This document shows, piece by piece, positions 16,135 through 25,984 of a stretch of 64,000 bases of DNA. Both the position numbers and the translations under genes were made by a program. The DNA comes from Thalassolituus alkanivorans (GTDB taxonomy: Bacteria; Pseudomonadota; Gammaproteobacteria; Pseudomonadales; Oceanobacteraceae), in NCBI RefSeq assembly GCF_020447205.1, contig NZ_JAJAEL010000024.1, positions 63,646-127,645 of the forward strand, read 5' to 3'. The notes beneath the pieces were generated by a model. The model was not told where the DNA came from, made no database searches, and saw only the letters and a list, made by a program, of their open reading frames with translations. The stretch's first letter is position 1. Each line of letters begins with the position of its first letter.

Positions 16135-17124
16135 TCAGAAATTCCAGAACACGCTGCCGGTCAGAGCGTAGGCATAAAAGGTGTTATCCGGCAGTTCTAC
16201 GGTTTGTGCTGAATTCAGCTTTTCTTTAATGCCATCACGCCAGCTGCCGTTGGCATCCAGCATAACCATCGCACCGACTTCCGGACGGAATTGGTAGCCA
16301 ATACCGGCGGTTAAACGCAGATCAATGCCACCGCCAAAATTGCGGGTAAGCGCTTTGTTATTTCCGCTGTTCAGTACGTTTTCATACAGGTTTAACCCTA
16401 ACTGAGCACCGGCAATATAACGCAGCCCCAGTGACTGGTTCATAAAGTAGCTGTCGTATTCATAGCCACCGGTCAGGCTGAAAGAGCTGGCATCTTCGAA
16501 TACAACCTCCAGGGTATCTTCTGGTTTATAGCGGGTTGCCGCAAAGTATTCGGCTTCGGTGGTAATAATATTACCCGCAGAATCCTTAAAGGAGCCGTTA
16601 CTGATACCTGTCTGAATCGGATTAAACAACGCCGGAGTATTGCGGATATAGTCTTCGATAGAATCGGCAAAGCTTTCGGTCTGATCCGTGCTTTCCCAGC
16701 CGAAGCGGGAAAAGCTGATTTTCTGATAATGAATACCCAGCAGCCAGTAACCGCCATTGCCCATATGGTAGGCCATGGTGGTATCCAGAGCCTGATAGTT
16801 CATTGCCGCTACATCTTCCTGCACCGGGCCGGAAAAGCCACTGGCGTCCCACTTTTCTGTTTCTTCCTGAGCAATCAGCGTTGAGGCTGTCTTAATAAAG
16901 AAACCGAAATGTTCGTCAATGGCGGTATAGCCGCCGGAGCGCTGAACAAAATTGGTGGCAGAGAAACTTGAATCGACCTTTGAACCGCCAAAGTTATCGA
17001 GGTGCTCCGAGTAATTCACATTCTCAAAGCCGGCAGCAAAGAAGCTGTAGGACGTATTGGAAAATTCGGCCTGTGCCAGAGGAGCGGCGAGGCAAAGTGC
17101 AAGGGTGAGGCGGTTGGATTTCAT
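16135..17124 (-). CDS. Outer-membrane beta-barrel protein, unknown function
   Basis: A 329-residue protein with signal peptide (MKSNRLTLALCLAAPLAQA) and an all-beta mature part with alternating hydrophobic residues, many Tyr/Phe/Gly and a terminal Phe (LTGSVFWNF), as expected for a barrel inserted by BamA. Strand-like segments include SYSFFAAGFENVNYSEHL, GGYWLLGIHYQKISFSRF and SLGLRYIAGAQLGLNLYE. No named family is recognised. It is a single gene; a role as porin or surface protein cannot be told from sequence. Confidence 0.75.
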   Translation of the reverse strand: MKSNRLTLALCLAAPLAQAEFSNTSYSFFAAGFENVNYSEHLDNFGGSKVDSSFSATNFVQRSGGYTAIDEHFGFFIKTASTLIAQEETEKWDASGFSGPVQEDVAAMNYQALDTTMAYHMGNGGYWLLGIHYQKISFSRFGWESTDQTESFADSIEDYIRNTPALFNPIQTGISNGSFKDSAGNIITTEAEYFAATRYKPEDTLEVVFEDASSFSLTGGYEYDSYFMNQSLGLRYIAGAQLGLNLYENVLNSGNNKALTRNFGGGIDLRLTAGIGYQFRPEVGAMVMLDANGSWRDGIKEKLNSAQTVELPDNTFYAYALTGSVFWNF

Positions 17125-17256
17125 AGCGGCATCCTGCAGTCATTTGTCAGAATGACTATACAAAAGCCGTCAGATTTTCGCTATTGGCGTGTTTGATCAT
17201 TCGCGTGGCCGGATAATATTGGCCCGCGAATGAACATCGGCTTCCGCAACCGTCTT

Positions 17257-18279
17257 TTACCAGCGGGCGTAGTGGTCTTCGACCAGACCCCAGGCGCCTT
17301 CGAGGTGAATGCTTTCATCCGGCAGATGAATCTCGCCATGATACTGGCCAAAGTACTGATTAAAGTTGGACGCCATAATCAGCGCATTGGTTTTTTCCTG
17401 ACGCCGGCCTTTAGGCTCAAAGTGCAGATCGATGCTGCCATCGGCGGAGCGCAGCGCCCAGGAATGATCCGGGTGATAGCGGTCAAAACGGAAATCCACC
17501 ATATCCACTTTAATCATCTTGCCGTCTAACCAGATGGCATTTTCGCTGAAGCCGGTTTCGTTTACTCCGGCGGCGAGATTAAAGCCCAGGCGACGGCCAT
17601 CGCTCAGCCGGCATGACAGGCTGCCCCAGTTCCAGAAGGTTTCGTGGCGCATAAAACCGCCGGTCCAGTCGACGCCAGCCAGAGCGCCAATGGCCTGCAG
17701 ATCGTATTTTTTTCCGTGCCAGTCGACCACACCATTACAGACCTGAGCGGTGCTTTTCTGGGTAAATACCCAGCCCTGGTAACCGGCGCGGGTACAGATA
17801 GCGAGCGGGTTATAGGAAGTGCTTTCGTCGATGGTGGCATCAATGCGTACGCCCTTGGCCAGTGACACCGATACTTTGCGCACACCCGGAGTACGGCTGG
17901 CTTTGATGCTGAAGGTATTAGCGCCTTTGCGGAATTCGGCATTGCCGTCATTCGGCCGTGGTTCGATATGGGTGTTTTTGCCCAGCGGTTGCAGAAAACT
18001 GAATTCTTCAAAGGCTTCCGTTTCCGGATCGTATAAATACAGAAAAGCGTTGCTCACCAGTTTCAGATCGACAATGGCAAGACCGACAATTAACTGTGGG
18101 CTGATAAAACTGACAAACTGAAACTGATTAAAGCCAAAACGTTTGGCCAGCGCACTGCGCTTGCGATCCATCGGTGAGCGCAGATCATAATCGAGATAAT
18201 TCAGTTCGCTGACGCCATCAGGAAAGATGCCAAATGCCGGTTGGCCCTGAGCGTTAATCAGTTGATCACGGGAGGTCAT
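17257..18279 (-). CDS. DUF2804 domain protein
   Basis: A 340-residue protein matching the DUF2804 family (N-terminal QPAFGIFPDGVSELNYLDYDLRS and central NWGSLSCRLSDGRRLGFNLAAGVNE). The family has a lipocalin-like/CrtC-like beta fold and no assigned reaction. No signal peptide is evident, so it is probably cytoplasmic. AAGGAACTGGC precedes ATG 18279. It is followed by a gap of 132 bases before the barrel gene. Confidence 0.8.
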   Translation of the reverse strand: MTSRDQLINAQGQPAFGIFPDGVSELNYLDYDLRSPMDRKRSALAKRFGFNQFQFVSFISPQLIVGLAIVDLKLVSNAFLYLYDPETEAFEEFSFLQPLGKNTHIEPRPNDGNAEFRKGANTFSIKASRTPGVRKVSVSLAKGVRIDATIDESTSYNPLAICTRAGYQGWVFTQKSTAQVCNGVVDWHGKKYDLQAIGALAGVDWTGGFMRHETFWNWGSLSCRLSDGRRLGFNLAAGVNETGFSENAIWLDGKMIKVDMVDFRFDRYHPDHSWALRSADGSIDLHFEPKGRRQEKTNALIMASNFNQYFGQYHGEIHLPDESIHLEGAWGLVEDHYARW

Positions 18280-18437
18280 GCCAGTTCCTTATCGGTTTTT
18301 GTTATCAAGCAACCGGATAAAAAGCCGGCACTTTTATTTGAGAATGATGGCGTATTGTCAGCGTTTGCAACGGTTGCGTCCAGTCAGTTAGTGACAGTTC
18401 TGATATTCCGCGGGGGCAGTATTGACGCGTGCGGGGC

Positions 18438-21400
18438 TCAGTAGAACGCCGCACGCAGAGTGGCGAGGGTTTCCTGATCCGCTTTGAAGCGCATCTTCAG
18501 ATACACACCTTTGGCGGTGAAATTGGCGGCAGAGAAATCGGTATCGATAAAGCCGGTAAAGTTATAACCCAGTCCGAGCCAGACGTTGGTCTGCGGAATC
18601 CAGCCAACCGATACACCGGTACCGTGCGCGGTCTGGCCGGCTTCGTAGCTGTGCAGACGACGGCCATGGGCACCGATATCCCAGGTCGGATTCAGGTGAT
18701 GACGCCATTCAGCCGCCATAAAGTCGGTGGTGGAAGCGTAATCATCGCTGTTGTACTGATCGAGCACGCGTTTGATACCGTACTGAGCGGCCAGCTGGTT
18801 CGCCGGCGTGAACAGCCAGTTGCCGTGTACATTGTTGATCAGTTTGCGTGAGCGGCTTGGCGTGCCTTCGCCGCCTTCAGCCTGCTGCACCCAACGGGTT
18901 TGCCAGAGCAGGGCATAAGGGTGGCGACGTGGGCGGATGGCCAGATCGAAGCTAGCTTCGAGCTGATTGCTGTAACTGCTGCTGCCGTCTTCTTTGAAAT
19001 AATTCAGGCTGCCACCGGTGGCCAGCGCATCGTTAAGCGGATGGTACAGGCTGGTGCGGGCTACCCATTTATCGCTGTCGCTGCCGTCGCGGTATTCCAC
19101 ACGGTTATTCCACTGCCACAGGCTGGTACGGTATGACATACCGGCATGGGTGGCGTGAAAATCTTCGGTGCTGTCTGAGGTTTCGCCCGGTGCATTGGCT
19201 TCCAGGTTGCGCGCCTGATCAAAGCCGAGGCTGACGCTCAGGGCGTCGGTGAGGGCGATTTCCTGAGTCAGGCCAGACACGGCAAACAGACGGTAGGCAT
19301 CATCCTGCTCAACCTGTTCGATGCTTTGCTGAGCTTTGGCGCCGCTCCATGGGGTGGCGCGCATACCCAGCACAGTGCGCTCCGGTGCTGCAGATTCAAA
19401 CCCGGTTTCATGCTCGGCAAACAGGCTGAGGTCATTGGTCAGGCGGTAGTCGGCGCCAAGACGCAGCTGGTCGTAGGCATCGCTGCGGGCGCTGGCATTG
19501 GCCAAAAGCATACTGTTCAGCGTCAGGCGATCGTTCAGTACGCGGGTACTGAAGCCGGCGGTTAACTGGTCGGTGTACTGGTCTTCGGTTTCGTTTTCTT
19601 CCTGTGCGCTGAGCAGACCGAAGGAGATCTGCTGGTCGTTATCCAGACGGTGTACCCAGTCGAGTTGTGTCTGGTATTTATCGAAACCGGTGCTCAGCTG
19701 CTGATGGTGGAAACCTTCCAGTTGCAGACGGTCTCGGTCGCTTAAGTAGTAGCTGCCCTGTACGCCTTCTTTGCGGTAGTCATTCTCACCCTGTGCGGTC
19801 TGATCAAGGCCGAAGTTTTCGTCCTGACTGCGCACATAAGCGGTCGCCTGCAGCTGTTCGGTACGGTGTGTTACTTCCAGCAGGTGCGCATTGGCGGTTG
19901 TGGCGGCGGAGTTCACCACTTCTTCGCTTTGCGCAATTTCGGCTTTGATTTCGGTATCACCCAGAGTGATGCGCGCATCGGCGGCGGTCAGGTGACGGTC
20001 ATCACCGCTCTGATTCTGGGTAATGGCGGTCACACCGGCTTTGATGCGCTCATCCAGCAGTTTGACTCCGGCGCGGCCGCCGCTGATATAACCGAGGTTA
20101 TCGCCGGCTTCGGTTTCGTACTCAACCACGATATAGCGCGGATTAAAGTTTTCATCGGTGCTGCTGACCGGCCCTTTGAAGTACAGGGTGCCGTCCTGAT
20201 AGTCGATAACGTAATCGGCATCACGGTTCAGGTCTTCGCTGCTGATAATAACTTCGCTGCGATAACGGTCGCGGGTTTCAATGCGGATTTTTTCACTGTT
20301 CAGCACAATATTTTTATTGCGCAGACGATACAGACCGGAGGTGCCGTCGCCCTGAATTTCATCACGCACAAAGCCGTTGCTGGTCTGGCTGGTAAAGGCT
20401 GACAGCTCAACCACATCGCCATGGTAAACCGCCTGAGCACCGGTCAGCTTACGGCTGTAACGGCCCAGGGTGCTGTTGTTCAGATCGGTGTTGATATCAC
20501 CGAACATAGCATAGAAGCGCTCGCGCTCCAGACGTACATACAGTTTGCGTGCTGAGCTGGCGTCCAGCTGTTGCTGGCTGGCATCACCGTACAGGGTGTA
20601 ATAACGGTCGGGCTCGATCACGCTGGCAAAGGCTTCGGCTTCCGGCTTGCCGGAGTCATAGGCGGCGGTCAGTAACCACTCACCCAGCACCTGACCCTGA
20701 GCAAAGAAGGCAACCCGGCCATCGTGCCAGAGATTGTCGTCGACACCAGCGGCCTGACGGCTGTTGTGGTCACCATTGCCGCTGTTATAACCGACCGCCA
20801 GATCGCCCAGACCGACCAGAATCCAGTCACGCGGAGCAGGCTTCAGCCACACACGCAGCTCATCTTTCTGGCCATTGGCGTGGCGGAAGGTCAGCACTGC
20901 TTCACCGGCCTGGTTGGTGGGTGTCAGGCGGATCAGCGCCACACCGTTATCACCCACGCGGTATTGTGGCTGCTGAATATTGCCCAGCGGGTTGCCTTCA
21001 ATCTGACGCGATTCATCGTACAGGGTATAAGGCGCCTGGACTTCAACATCGCCAAGAATATTGGCGCGGATCGGGAAGCCGTCTTTATCGGTCAGACGCA
21101 CGGCGATAGTGGCCGGCGTCAGACCGTCAGCCACGGCATTGCTCTGGCTTTCTACCAGTTCTGCTTTGGCCGGTTCCTGAGCGTACTGAACAGTGCGCTC
21201 AAACTGATCGACGATGTCACCGTCTTTATTAATCACAAACACGCTGAAGCGGTTAGGGCCGGGCTGAATATCAACACCGCGCCAGATACTGACGGCCAGA
21301 TCGCGTTTGCTGTTACGCGTAGTGCCATCAAAGTTCAGCGGGCTGACCGGCTGGTCATCGAGCAATAATTTAATGCGTTCGCCGGCGCCGTGGGAGATGG

Positions 21401-24317
21401 CAATTTTCACCGAGCCAATCGACGGGCTGCGATCGAGCGGCGGCCACAGCCACTGTGCCTGATCGGCGGCGGTTTCAAACCAGCGCTGATCGAATTCCGG
21501 CATTGGCTGTTCAGCGATCAGTGCGGCCGGATTACCGGCTGCTGTAGCCGGTAAATTACGGATAAAGCCGGGCAGGCTGGCCTGTACTGAAGCCACCTGC
21601 ATGTCGCTGGCAATGGTTGCCAGACGGATATCCGGATCGCCGCTGAGTACTTTGACTTCCACGCGACGGTTTAATGCGCGGCCATCACGGCTGGCATTGC
21701 TGGCCACCGGCACCGAGGAGCCTTTACCAACGGCACGGATATTCTGCGGCTCAACGCCCAGCTGTTCGGCCAGATAACGGGCCACCGATGATGCCCGGGC
21801 TTCAGACAGTGCCTGATTATCGGCATAAATATGTTTATTCCGGCGTGCAATCGGCGTGCTGTCGGTATGGCCAACGACCTGTACGGTTAAATTGCGCAGG
21901 CCTGCCAGACGGTCAATCACGTTTTTCAGGTTGGCTTTATCTTCCGGCGTTAAAACATCAGAAAAATTATCGAATTTCGGCGGATTAATCGGTTTTACCT
22001 GGCCATCGTCCGGCGGCAGCTGCAGCACGGCGGTGGTACTGGCTGGTTTAATCTGCTGCTTGGGCTGACCTTCGGCCTGGAAGCGGGTAATGGAGCGCGT
22101 GGTTAATTCACCGCTGTCGGCTTTATCGCTGACGATGGCCGAAAACTGCAGCTGGTGTGACCAGTCGGCCGGTTTATCGCCAAGTTTATAAATCAGCGTA
22201 CCGTAGGAAATCTGTGGATCTTCCCACGGGACATTATCCAGTACGCTGCTGCCGGGTTCGTAAATAACACCGTCGGGCAGGGCGATCATCTGAATAACGT
22301 TGTTCACTTCCAGACCGTTGCCTTCGAGGTCGACGGTAAAGCGCAGTTTTTCCGGCACGGGGGAATTGTAAGGCAGTTTGCCATCAGCCATAGCCGCCAG
22401 AGGTACCAGCTGATGACTCAAACGCTGACGGATTTCGCCACTTTCAGGGGTTTTCATTTTCAGCGCAAAATCGACGCGCCAGAAACTGCCGCCCTGCACA
22501 TCAACAAACTGACTGAATGCACGGCCGGCGTGAAAACCGCGTTCATCGCAGCTGACCACTTCCATATAAGGTGGAATGGTGGCGGTATCCAGCTGTACGA
22601 CGTGAGTGCCCGGACGGACGTTTTCGATATGCCATTCACCATTGGCATCGGTGACGACATAGGTACCGTCTTCCATAAACAGACGCACATTGGAGACGGC
22701 TTCGGCATCGAGGTTGCCGTTACAGTCGTCAAGGTAGACGCGGCCAAATAAACGCGCGCTGTCTTTAAAAAATTCGTCGGCAATCTGTACCTGAGCCTGA
22801 GCGATGTTACTGCTTACATCGTCATCAACCAGCCAGGCTTTGTTGATTAACGCGCCTTGTGCCTGGGCAGTAATCTGGGTGACGTAAGTCAGTAATAATG
22901 AACCGTTAGCGGCGATATCGGGCAGGGCAAAAGTCAGCTGGCGGCCGTTATTGCTGATAACCGGGTCGGCAATTTTTTCATCGTTAATACGTACAGAGCC
23001 ATTGCGCAGACGCATCCCCTGTGGCAATTGGTCAACAATGCTGGCGTCTTTTACGACCACCTGGGAATTATTCAGACGAATGGTGAACTGTACAAAATCA
23101 CCAATGCCGGCTTCGTTTTTATTGGCGGTTTTGCTCAGTAATACCCCACCCTCAAGCGGGTCGGCGGCGATATCGGAAATAAATACCCGGCCGCCCGCCA
23201 GACTGAATACTTCGCCACGGGAAATGGTATTCAGTTCGAACGGACCATTCGGCACATTATTCAGATCGTCGCTGCCCAGCTCTGATGGCACACGGTATTT
23301 AGCCGGCGCTTCAAACTGCAGCTGATAATTACCGGCCGGCACATAAGGGAAGCGGAAGCTGCCATCCGGGAAGCTGTTGGTATCGCTGGCCAGCGCTGCG
23401 GTGCGAACAGTCTGAGCAGAGATTTTAGGACCGGTGACAACACTGGCTGGCCATGGAGTAACACCATCGTCGTCAAATACGCTGGCCGCGAGGCCGGTAT
23501 CGGCATTAATCAGGGTTACGGTAACGCCATTAACCGGTGCGCCGGTTTGTGAATCAAATACACGGCTGTAAGGATCAAAGCGGGTATTCAGGGTCACGCT
23601 GTCGGTACTGTCGGCACTGTCCTGATAACGGGCAGTTACGGTCTGGCCATATTTTAGCGATAACGCACAATCGTAATTTGTGGCGCTGGCATCGGCTAAA
23701 CGGGTCGGTAAAACACCGACAAATATACCGGTGTTGTCGCCGGTTTCGGTTAAGCGTAAATGTTCGATGTCGCTGCCATTACTGTTGCGGACATCGATTT
23801 CAATCTGGTCGGGGCGGGCTGAATTCAGATTTTTATCCAGCTCCACCACCTGAATAATTAAAGGCTCACCAATTTTGAAACCGTATTCGACGGCATTCAG
23901 CTGGTAGCTGCCAGGCAAAGACTGTGCATTGCCGGATAAATCGGTAAAAGCGGTTAATGCAGAAAAATTACCGCTGCTGTCGGCACATTCACTGCCATTA
24001 ATGACGGTGCCGGAAGCGGATGATCCGCCGTTGTGCAGTAACAGCATCTCGGCTGGCGTCGGAGCGACGGCTGCCGGATTAATTTCTTCGGTTACCAGTG
24101 TTGCAGAACTGCTGACACTGTCGGTTAAACCATTGCTGCGTTCAAAAGAAGCAACAGCGGTATTGGTAATGGGAGTATTGGCCGGGGTAACCGCGGCCAA
24201 TACCTGCTGACTGAACAGCAAGCAGCCGGCAACGGCAAATGACAGACAGCCGCGAACGGCGGTCGGATGACCGCTGTTCAACAGTTGAGTGCGAATGCGT
24301 TGCAGGCTGTTCAGCAT
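18438..24317 (-). CDS. Giant DUF11/OmpA/beta-barrel fusion protein
   Basis: A 1959-residue envelope protein, last gene of the five-gene DUF11 operon. In order: signal peptide (to about 41, ending QQVLAA), several Ig-like or SdrB-like beta domains (about 60-700) that include a DUF11 repeat (GVLLSKTANKNEAGIGDFVQF, then LPQGMRLRNGS) and a carboxypeptidase-regulatory-like module (LFGRVYLDDCNGNLDAEAV, WHIENVRPGTHVV), an OmpA-type peptidoglycan-binding domain (about 780-890; VVGHTDSTPIARRN, LSEARASSVARYLAEQLG, NRRVEV), a further beta region, and a roughly 700-residue C-terminal region (about 1250-1959) of alternating beta strands that looks like an outer-membrane barrel. It could anchor or export the smaller operon products; that is inference. 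The start is two bases after the upstream stop. Confidence 0.8.
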   Translation of the reverse strand: MLNSLQRIRTQLLNSGHPTAVRGCLSFAVAGCLLFSQQVLAAVTPANTPITNTAVASFERSNGLTDSVSSSATLVTEEINPAAVAPTPAEMLLLHNGGSSASGTVINGSECADSSGNFSALTAFTDLSGNAQSLPGSYQLNAVEYGFKIGEPLIIQVVELDKNLNSARPDQIEIDVRNSNGSDIEHLRLTETGDNTGIFVGVLPTRLADASATNYDCALSLKYGQTVTARYQDSADSTDSVTLNTRFDPYSRVFDSQTGAPVNGVTVTLINADTGLAASVFDDDGVTPWPASVVTGPKISAQTVRTAALASDTNSFPDGSFRFPYVPAGNYQLQFEAPAKYRVPSELGSDDLNNVPNGPFELNTISRGEVFSLAGGRVFISDIAADPLEGGVLLSKTANKNEAGIGDFVQFTIRLNNSQVVVKDASIVDQLPQGMRLRNGSVRINDEKIADPVISNNGRQLTFALPDIAANGSLLLTYVTQITAQAQGALINKAWLVDDDVSSNIAQAQVQIADEFFKDSARLFGRVYLDDCNGNLDAEAVSNVRLFMEDGTYVVTDANGEWHIENVRPGTHVVQLDTATIPPYMEVVSCDERGFHAGRAFSQFVDVQGGSFWRVDFALKMKTPESGEIRQRLSHQLVPLAAMADGKLPYNSPVPEKLRFTVDLEGNGLEVNNVIQMIALPDGVIYEPGSSVLDNVPWEDPQISYGTLIYKLGDKPADWSHQLQFSAIVSDKADSGELTTRSITRFQAEGQPKQQIKPASTTAVLQLPPDDGQVKPINPPKFDNFSDVLTPEDKANLKNVIDRLAGLRNLTVQVVGHTDSTPIARRNKHIYADNQALSEARASSVARYLAEQLGVEPQNIRAVGKGSSVPVASNASRDGRALNRRVEVKVLSGDPDIRLATIASDMQVASVQASLPGFIRNLPATAAGNPAALIAEQPMPEFDQRWFETAADQAQWLWPPLDRSPSIGSVKIAISHGAGERIKLLLDDQPVSPLNFDGTTRNSKRDLAVSIWRGVDIQPGPNRFSVFVINKDGDIVDQFERTVQYAQEPAKAELVESQSNAVADGLTPATIAVRLTDKDGFPIRANILGDVEVQAPYTLYDESRQIEGNPLGNIQQPQYRVGDNGVALIRLTPTNQAGEAVLTFRHANGQKDELRVWLKPAPRDWILVGLGDLAVGYNSGNGDHNSRQAAGVDDNLWHDGRVAFFAQGQVLGEWLLTAAYDSGKPEAEAFASVIEPDRYYTLYGDASQQQLDASSARKLYVRLERERFYAMFGDINTDLNNSTLGRYSRKLTGAQAVYHGDVVELSAFTSQTSNGFVRDEIQGDGTSGLYRLRNKNIVLNSEKIRIETRDRYRSEVIISSEDLNRDADYVIDYQDGTLYFKGPVSSTDENFNPRYIVVEYETEAGDNLGYISGGRAGVKLLDERIKAGVTAITQNQSGDDRHLTAADARITLGDTEIKAEIAQSEEVVNSAATTANAHLLEVTHRTEQLQATAYVRSQDENFGLDQTAQGENDYRKEGVQGSYYLSDRDRLQLEGFHHQQLSTGFDKYQTQLDWVHRLDNDQQISFGLLSAQEENETEDQYTDQLTAGFSTRVLNDRLTLNSMLLANASARSDAYDQLRLGADYRLTNDLSLFAEHETGFESAAPERTVLGMRATPWSGAKAQQSIEQVEQDDAYRLFAVSGLTQEIALTDALSVSLGFDQARNLEANAPGETSDSTEDFHATHAGMSYRTSLWQWNNRVEYRDGSDSDKWVARTSLYHPLNDALATGGSLNYFKEDGSSSYSNQLEASFDLAIRPRRHPYALLWQTRWVQQAEGGEGTPSRSRKLINNVHGNWLFTPANQLAAQYGIKRVLDQYNSDDYASTTDFMAAEWRHHLNPTWDIGAHGRRLHSYEAGQTAHGTGVSVGWIPQTNVWLGLGYNFTGFIDTDFSAANFTAKGVYLKMRFKADQETLATLRAAFY

Positions 24318-24319
24318 AA

Positions 24320-25495
24320 TCAGTCGATCTTCACTGTGAAGGTGATTGTGCTGGTTTCATTCGACTTCACCGTAGCGAATACCGCTTCGATGTTGCTTCC
24401 GTTCAGAGCCGGACCAGTGGTCGGTGCAACGTAAGTCAGCGTTGCCGCTGGTGCGTTAACGCTTGTAACGTCTGCACACAGTTCCGGACTGTTGCTGCTG
24501 TCACAGAAGGTTGTGTTAGCCGGAATAGCATCACTGATGTTTACATCATTGGCATCTGTTGCGCCCAGATTGGTCAGCGTAATGCTGTACTGAACGGTTG
24601 CACCAGGAATGGCTTTCGGATTGTTGGTTTCATTAATCGGATCCCACAGCACAACCGAGGTTTTGATGAAACCGTTTTTGGTTGGGTTAGTTGGATCAGT
24701 CGGATCAGTGGTTTCGAAATCCGGGAAGGCCAGGAACAGGGCGTCCCATGCAGATTCGGTAGCATTACCGATTGCAGATTCGTCATCACCCGCTTGCGCG
24801 TCATCAGCAAATACAAACTGAACAGCATCGGTGTCGGTATTTGCAACATCATTAACAACAGCAACAGGGTTGGCTTCGCCAACAACAGTCACTTCGCTTG
24901 CGGTTGCTGTTAACTGTACGGCGAATACATCTTTATCCACACCTTTGATTTCACTGGTTGGAATCAGAACCCAAACCAGTGCCGTGGTGTTGCTGGCATT
25001 TCCGTCTTCATTCAGAGAGATATTACCAGTCAGTTCGGTTGCCGGAGCGGCAGCACCAGCAGCGCTGCTGTACAGTTTAAAAAGGCTGCTTACCGGATCT
25101 TTGGTATCGGTCAGTGAGGTGTAATCTGTACCGGTAAAACCCAGTGCCTCAGTGCCGTCACCATTTGTCGGCGCCAGGGTGAAAGTGGTTGGCGCGTTAG
25201 TGGTGTTGGCCAGATCAAATTTACCCATCACGTAGTATTTGCTGCCAGCAACATCAATTTCAGTTGATGCATTTGGCGCTGCAATATCAGCACGTGCCAG
25301 ATTAAAGTCGATTTTTACGTCGACCTGCAGTTTTTTCTCAGCTTCTACCTGAGTTTGCGCAACGCCATTCACTTTATAGTTAAGGGCTGCGGTATTTACG
25401 ATTTCAATACCGGCTTTTGTCGCCGCCTGAGCCCCAAAACTTACGAGGCCGGCGAAGGACATAGCAGCAGGCAGAATCAGTTTTTGTATTTTCAT
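24320..25495 (-). CDS. Secreted DUF11-domain protein (391 aa)
   Basis: An exported beta-rich protein with signal peptide (MKIQKLILPAAMSFAGLVSFGAQA). It is acidic, Asp/Thr/Asn-rich and nearly free of basic residues, as seen in surface or extracellular proteins of marine bacteria. The C-terminal third is a DUF11 repeat: NNPKAIPGATVQYSITLTNLG followed by DVNISDAIPANTTFC. It contains an Asp/Thr/Pro linker (FETTDPTDPTNPTKNG). It ends TITFTVKID, similar to the ends of the three upstream proteins. Fourth gene of the operon. Confidence 0.8.
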   Translation of the reverse strand: MKIQKLILPAAMSFAGLVSFGAQAATKAGIEIVNTAALNYKVNGVAQTQVEAEKKLQVDVKIDFNLARADIAAPNASTEIDVAGSKYYVMGKFDLANTTNAPTTFTLAPTNGDGTEALGFTGTDYTSLTDTKDPVSSLFKLYSSAAGAAAPATELTGNISLNEDGNASNTTALVWVLIPTSEIKGVDKDVFAVQLTATASEVTVVGEANPVAVVNDVANTDTDAVQFVFADDAQAGDDESAIGNATESAWDALFLAFPDFETTDPTDPTNPTKNGFIKTSVVLWDPINETNNPKAIPGATVQYSITLTNLGATDANDVNISDAIPANTTFCDSSNSPELCADVTSVNAPAATLTYVAPTTGPALNGSNIEAVFATVKSNETSTITFTVKID

Positions 25496-25509
25496 ACAGA
25501 TTCTCCGGG

Positions 25510-25971
25510 TTATTTAATACGAACTTTAAATTCCACTTTACCGCTGGCTCCGGCTTCGACCGGCTGAGTCAGCATCCAGCGGATGTGGCTGTAGTCTTCC
25601 GCTTTTGCCGCACGGGTATTGCCCTGTGCAGTGACGGTCAGTTCGCTGGCTTTGCCATAGTTCTGACCTCCGTCAACGGAATAGGTAATGGTGCTGTTGG
25701 CACCGGTTGCACTGTTGGCGATGTAGATCGTTTCGGCAGGAACCGGGTTATTGATTACAACGCCTTCAGCAGCTTCCTTGCCGTTATTGTTGTAAGAAAT
25801 GCGGTAACCGACTTTATCGCCGGGTACTACTTTCTCAGGTGTTTGCCACTCTTCCACAACGCTGCCGTCGGCCTGTTGCACCGGAACGATTTTAAAAGCC
25901 TCGGTAATCAGGCTGACTTCGGCCATTGCCAGAGCAGGAAGAAAAGCAAATGCGAGCAGAAGAGTGCGCAT
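25510..25971 (-). CDS. Small secreted DUF11-like protein (153 aa)
   Basis: A minimal one-domain member of the operon family: signal peptide (MRTLLLAFAFLPALAMAEVS) and one DUF11-like beta domain (KVVPGDKVGYRISYNNNG, then VINNPVPAETIYIANSATG). Its C-terminus YSHIRWMLTQPVEAGASGKV...FKVRIK parallels the C-terminal end of the 1013-residue protein of the same operon (VTYIRFMPKGTLNP...YKVKVQ). ATG 25971 with GAGG seven bases upstream is chosen over a longer reading from 26049 that would bury the signal peptide. Confidence 0.8.
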   Translation of the reverse strand: MRTLLLAFAFLPALAMAEVSLITEAFKIVPVQQADGSVVEEWQTPEKVVPGDKVGYRISYNNNGKEAAEGVVINNPVPAETIYIANSATGANSTITYSVDGGQNYGKASELTVTAQGNTRAAKAEDYSHIRWMLTQPVEAGASGKVEFKVRIK

Positions 25972-25984
25972 AAATACCTCGTTA

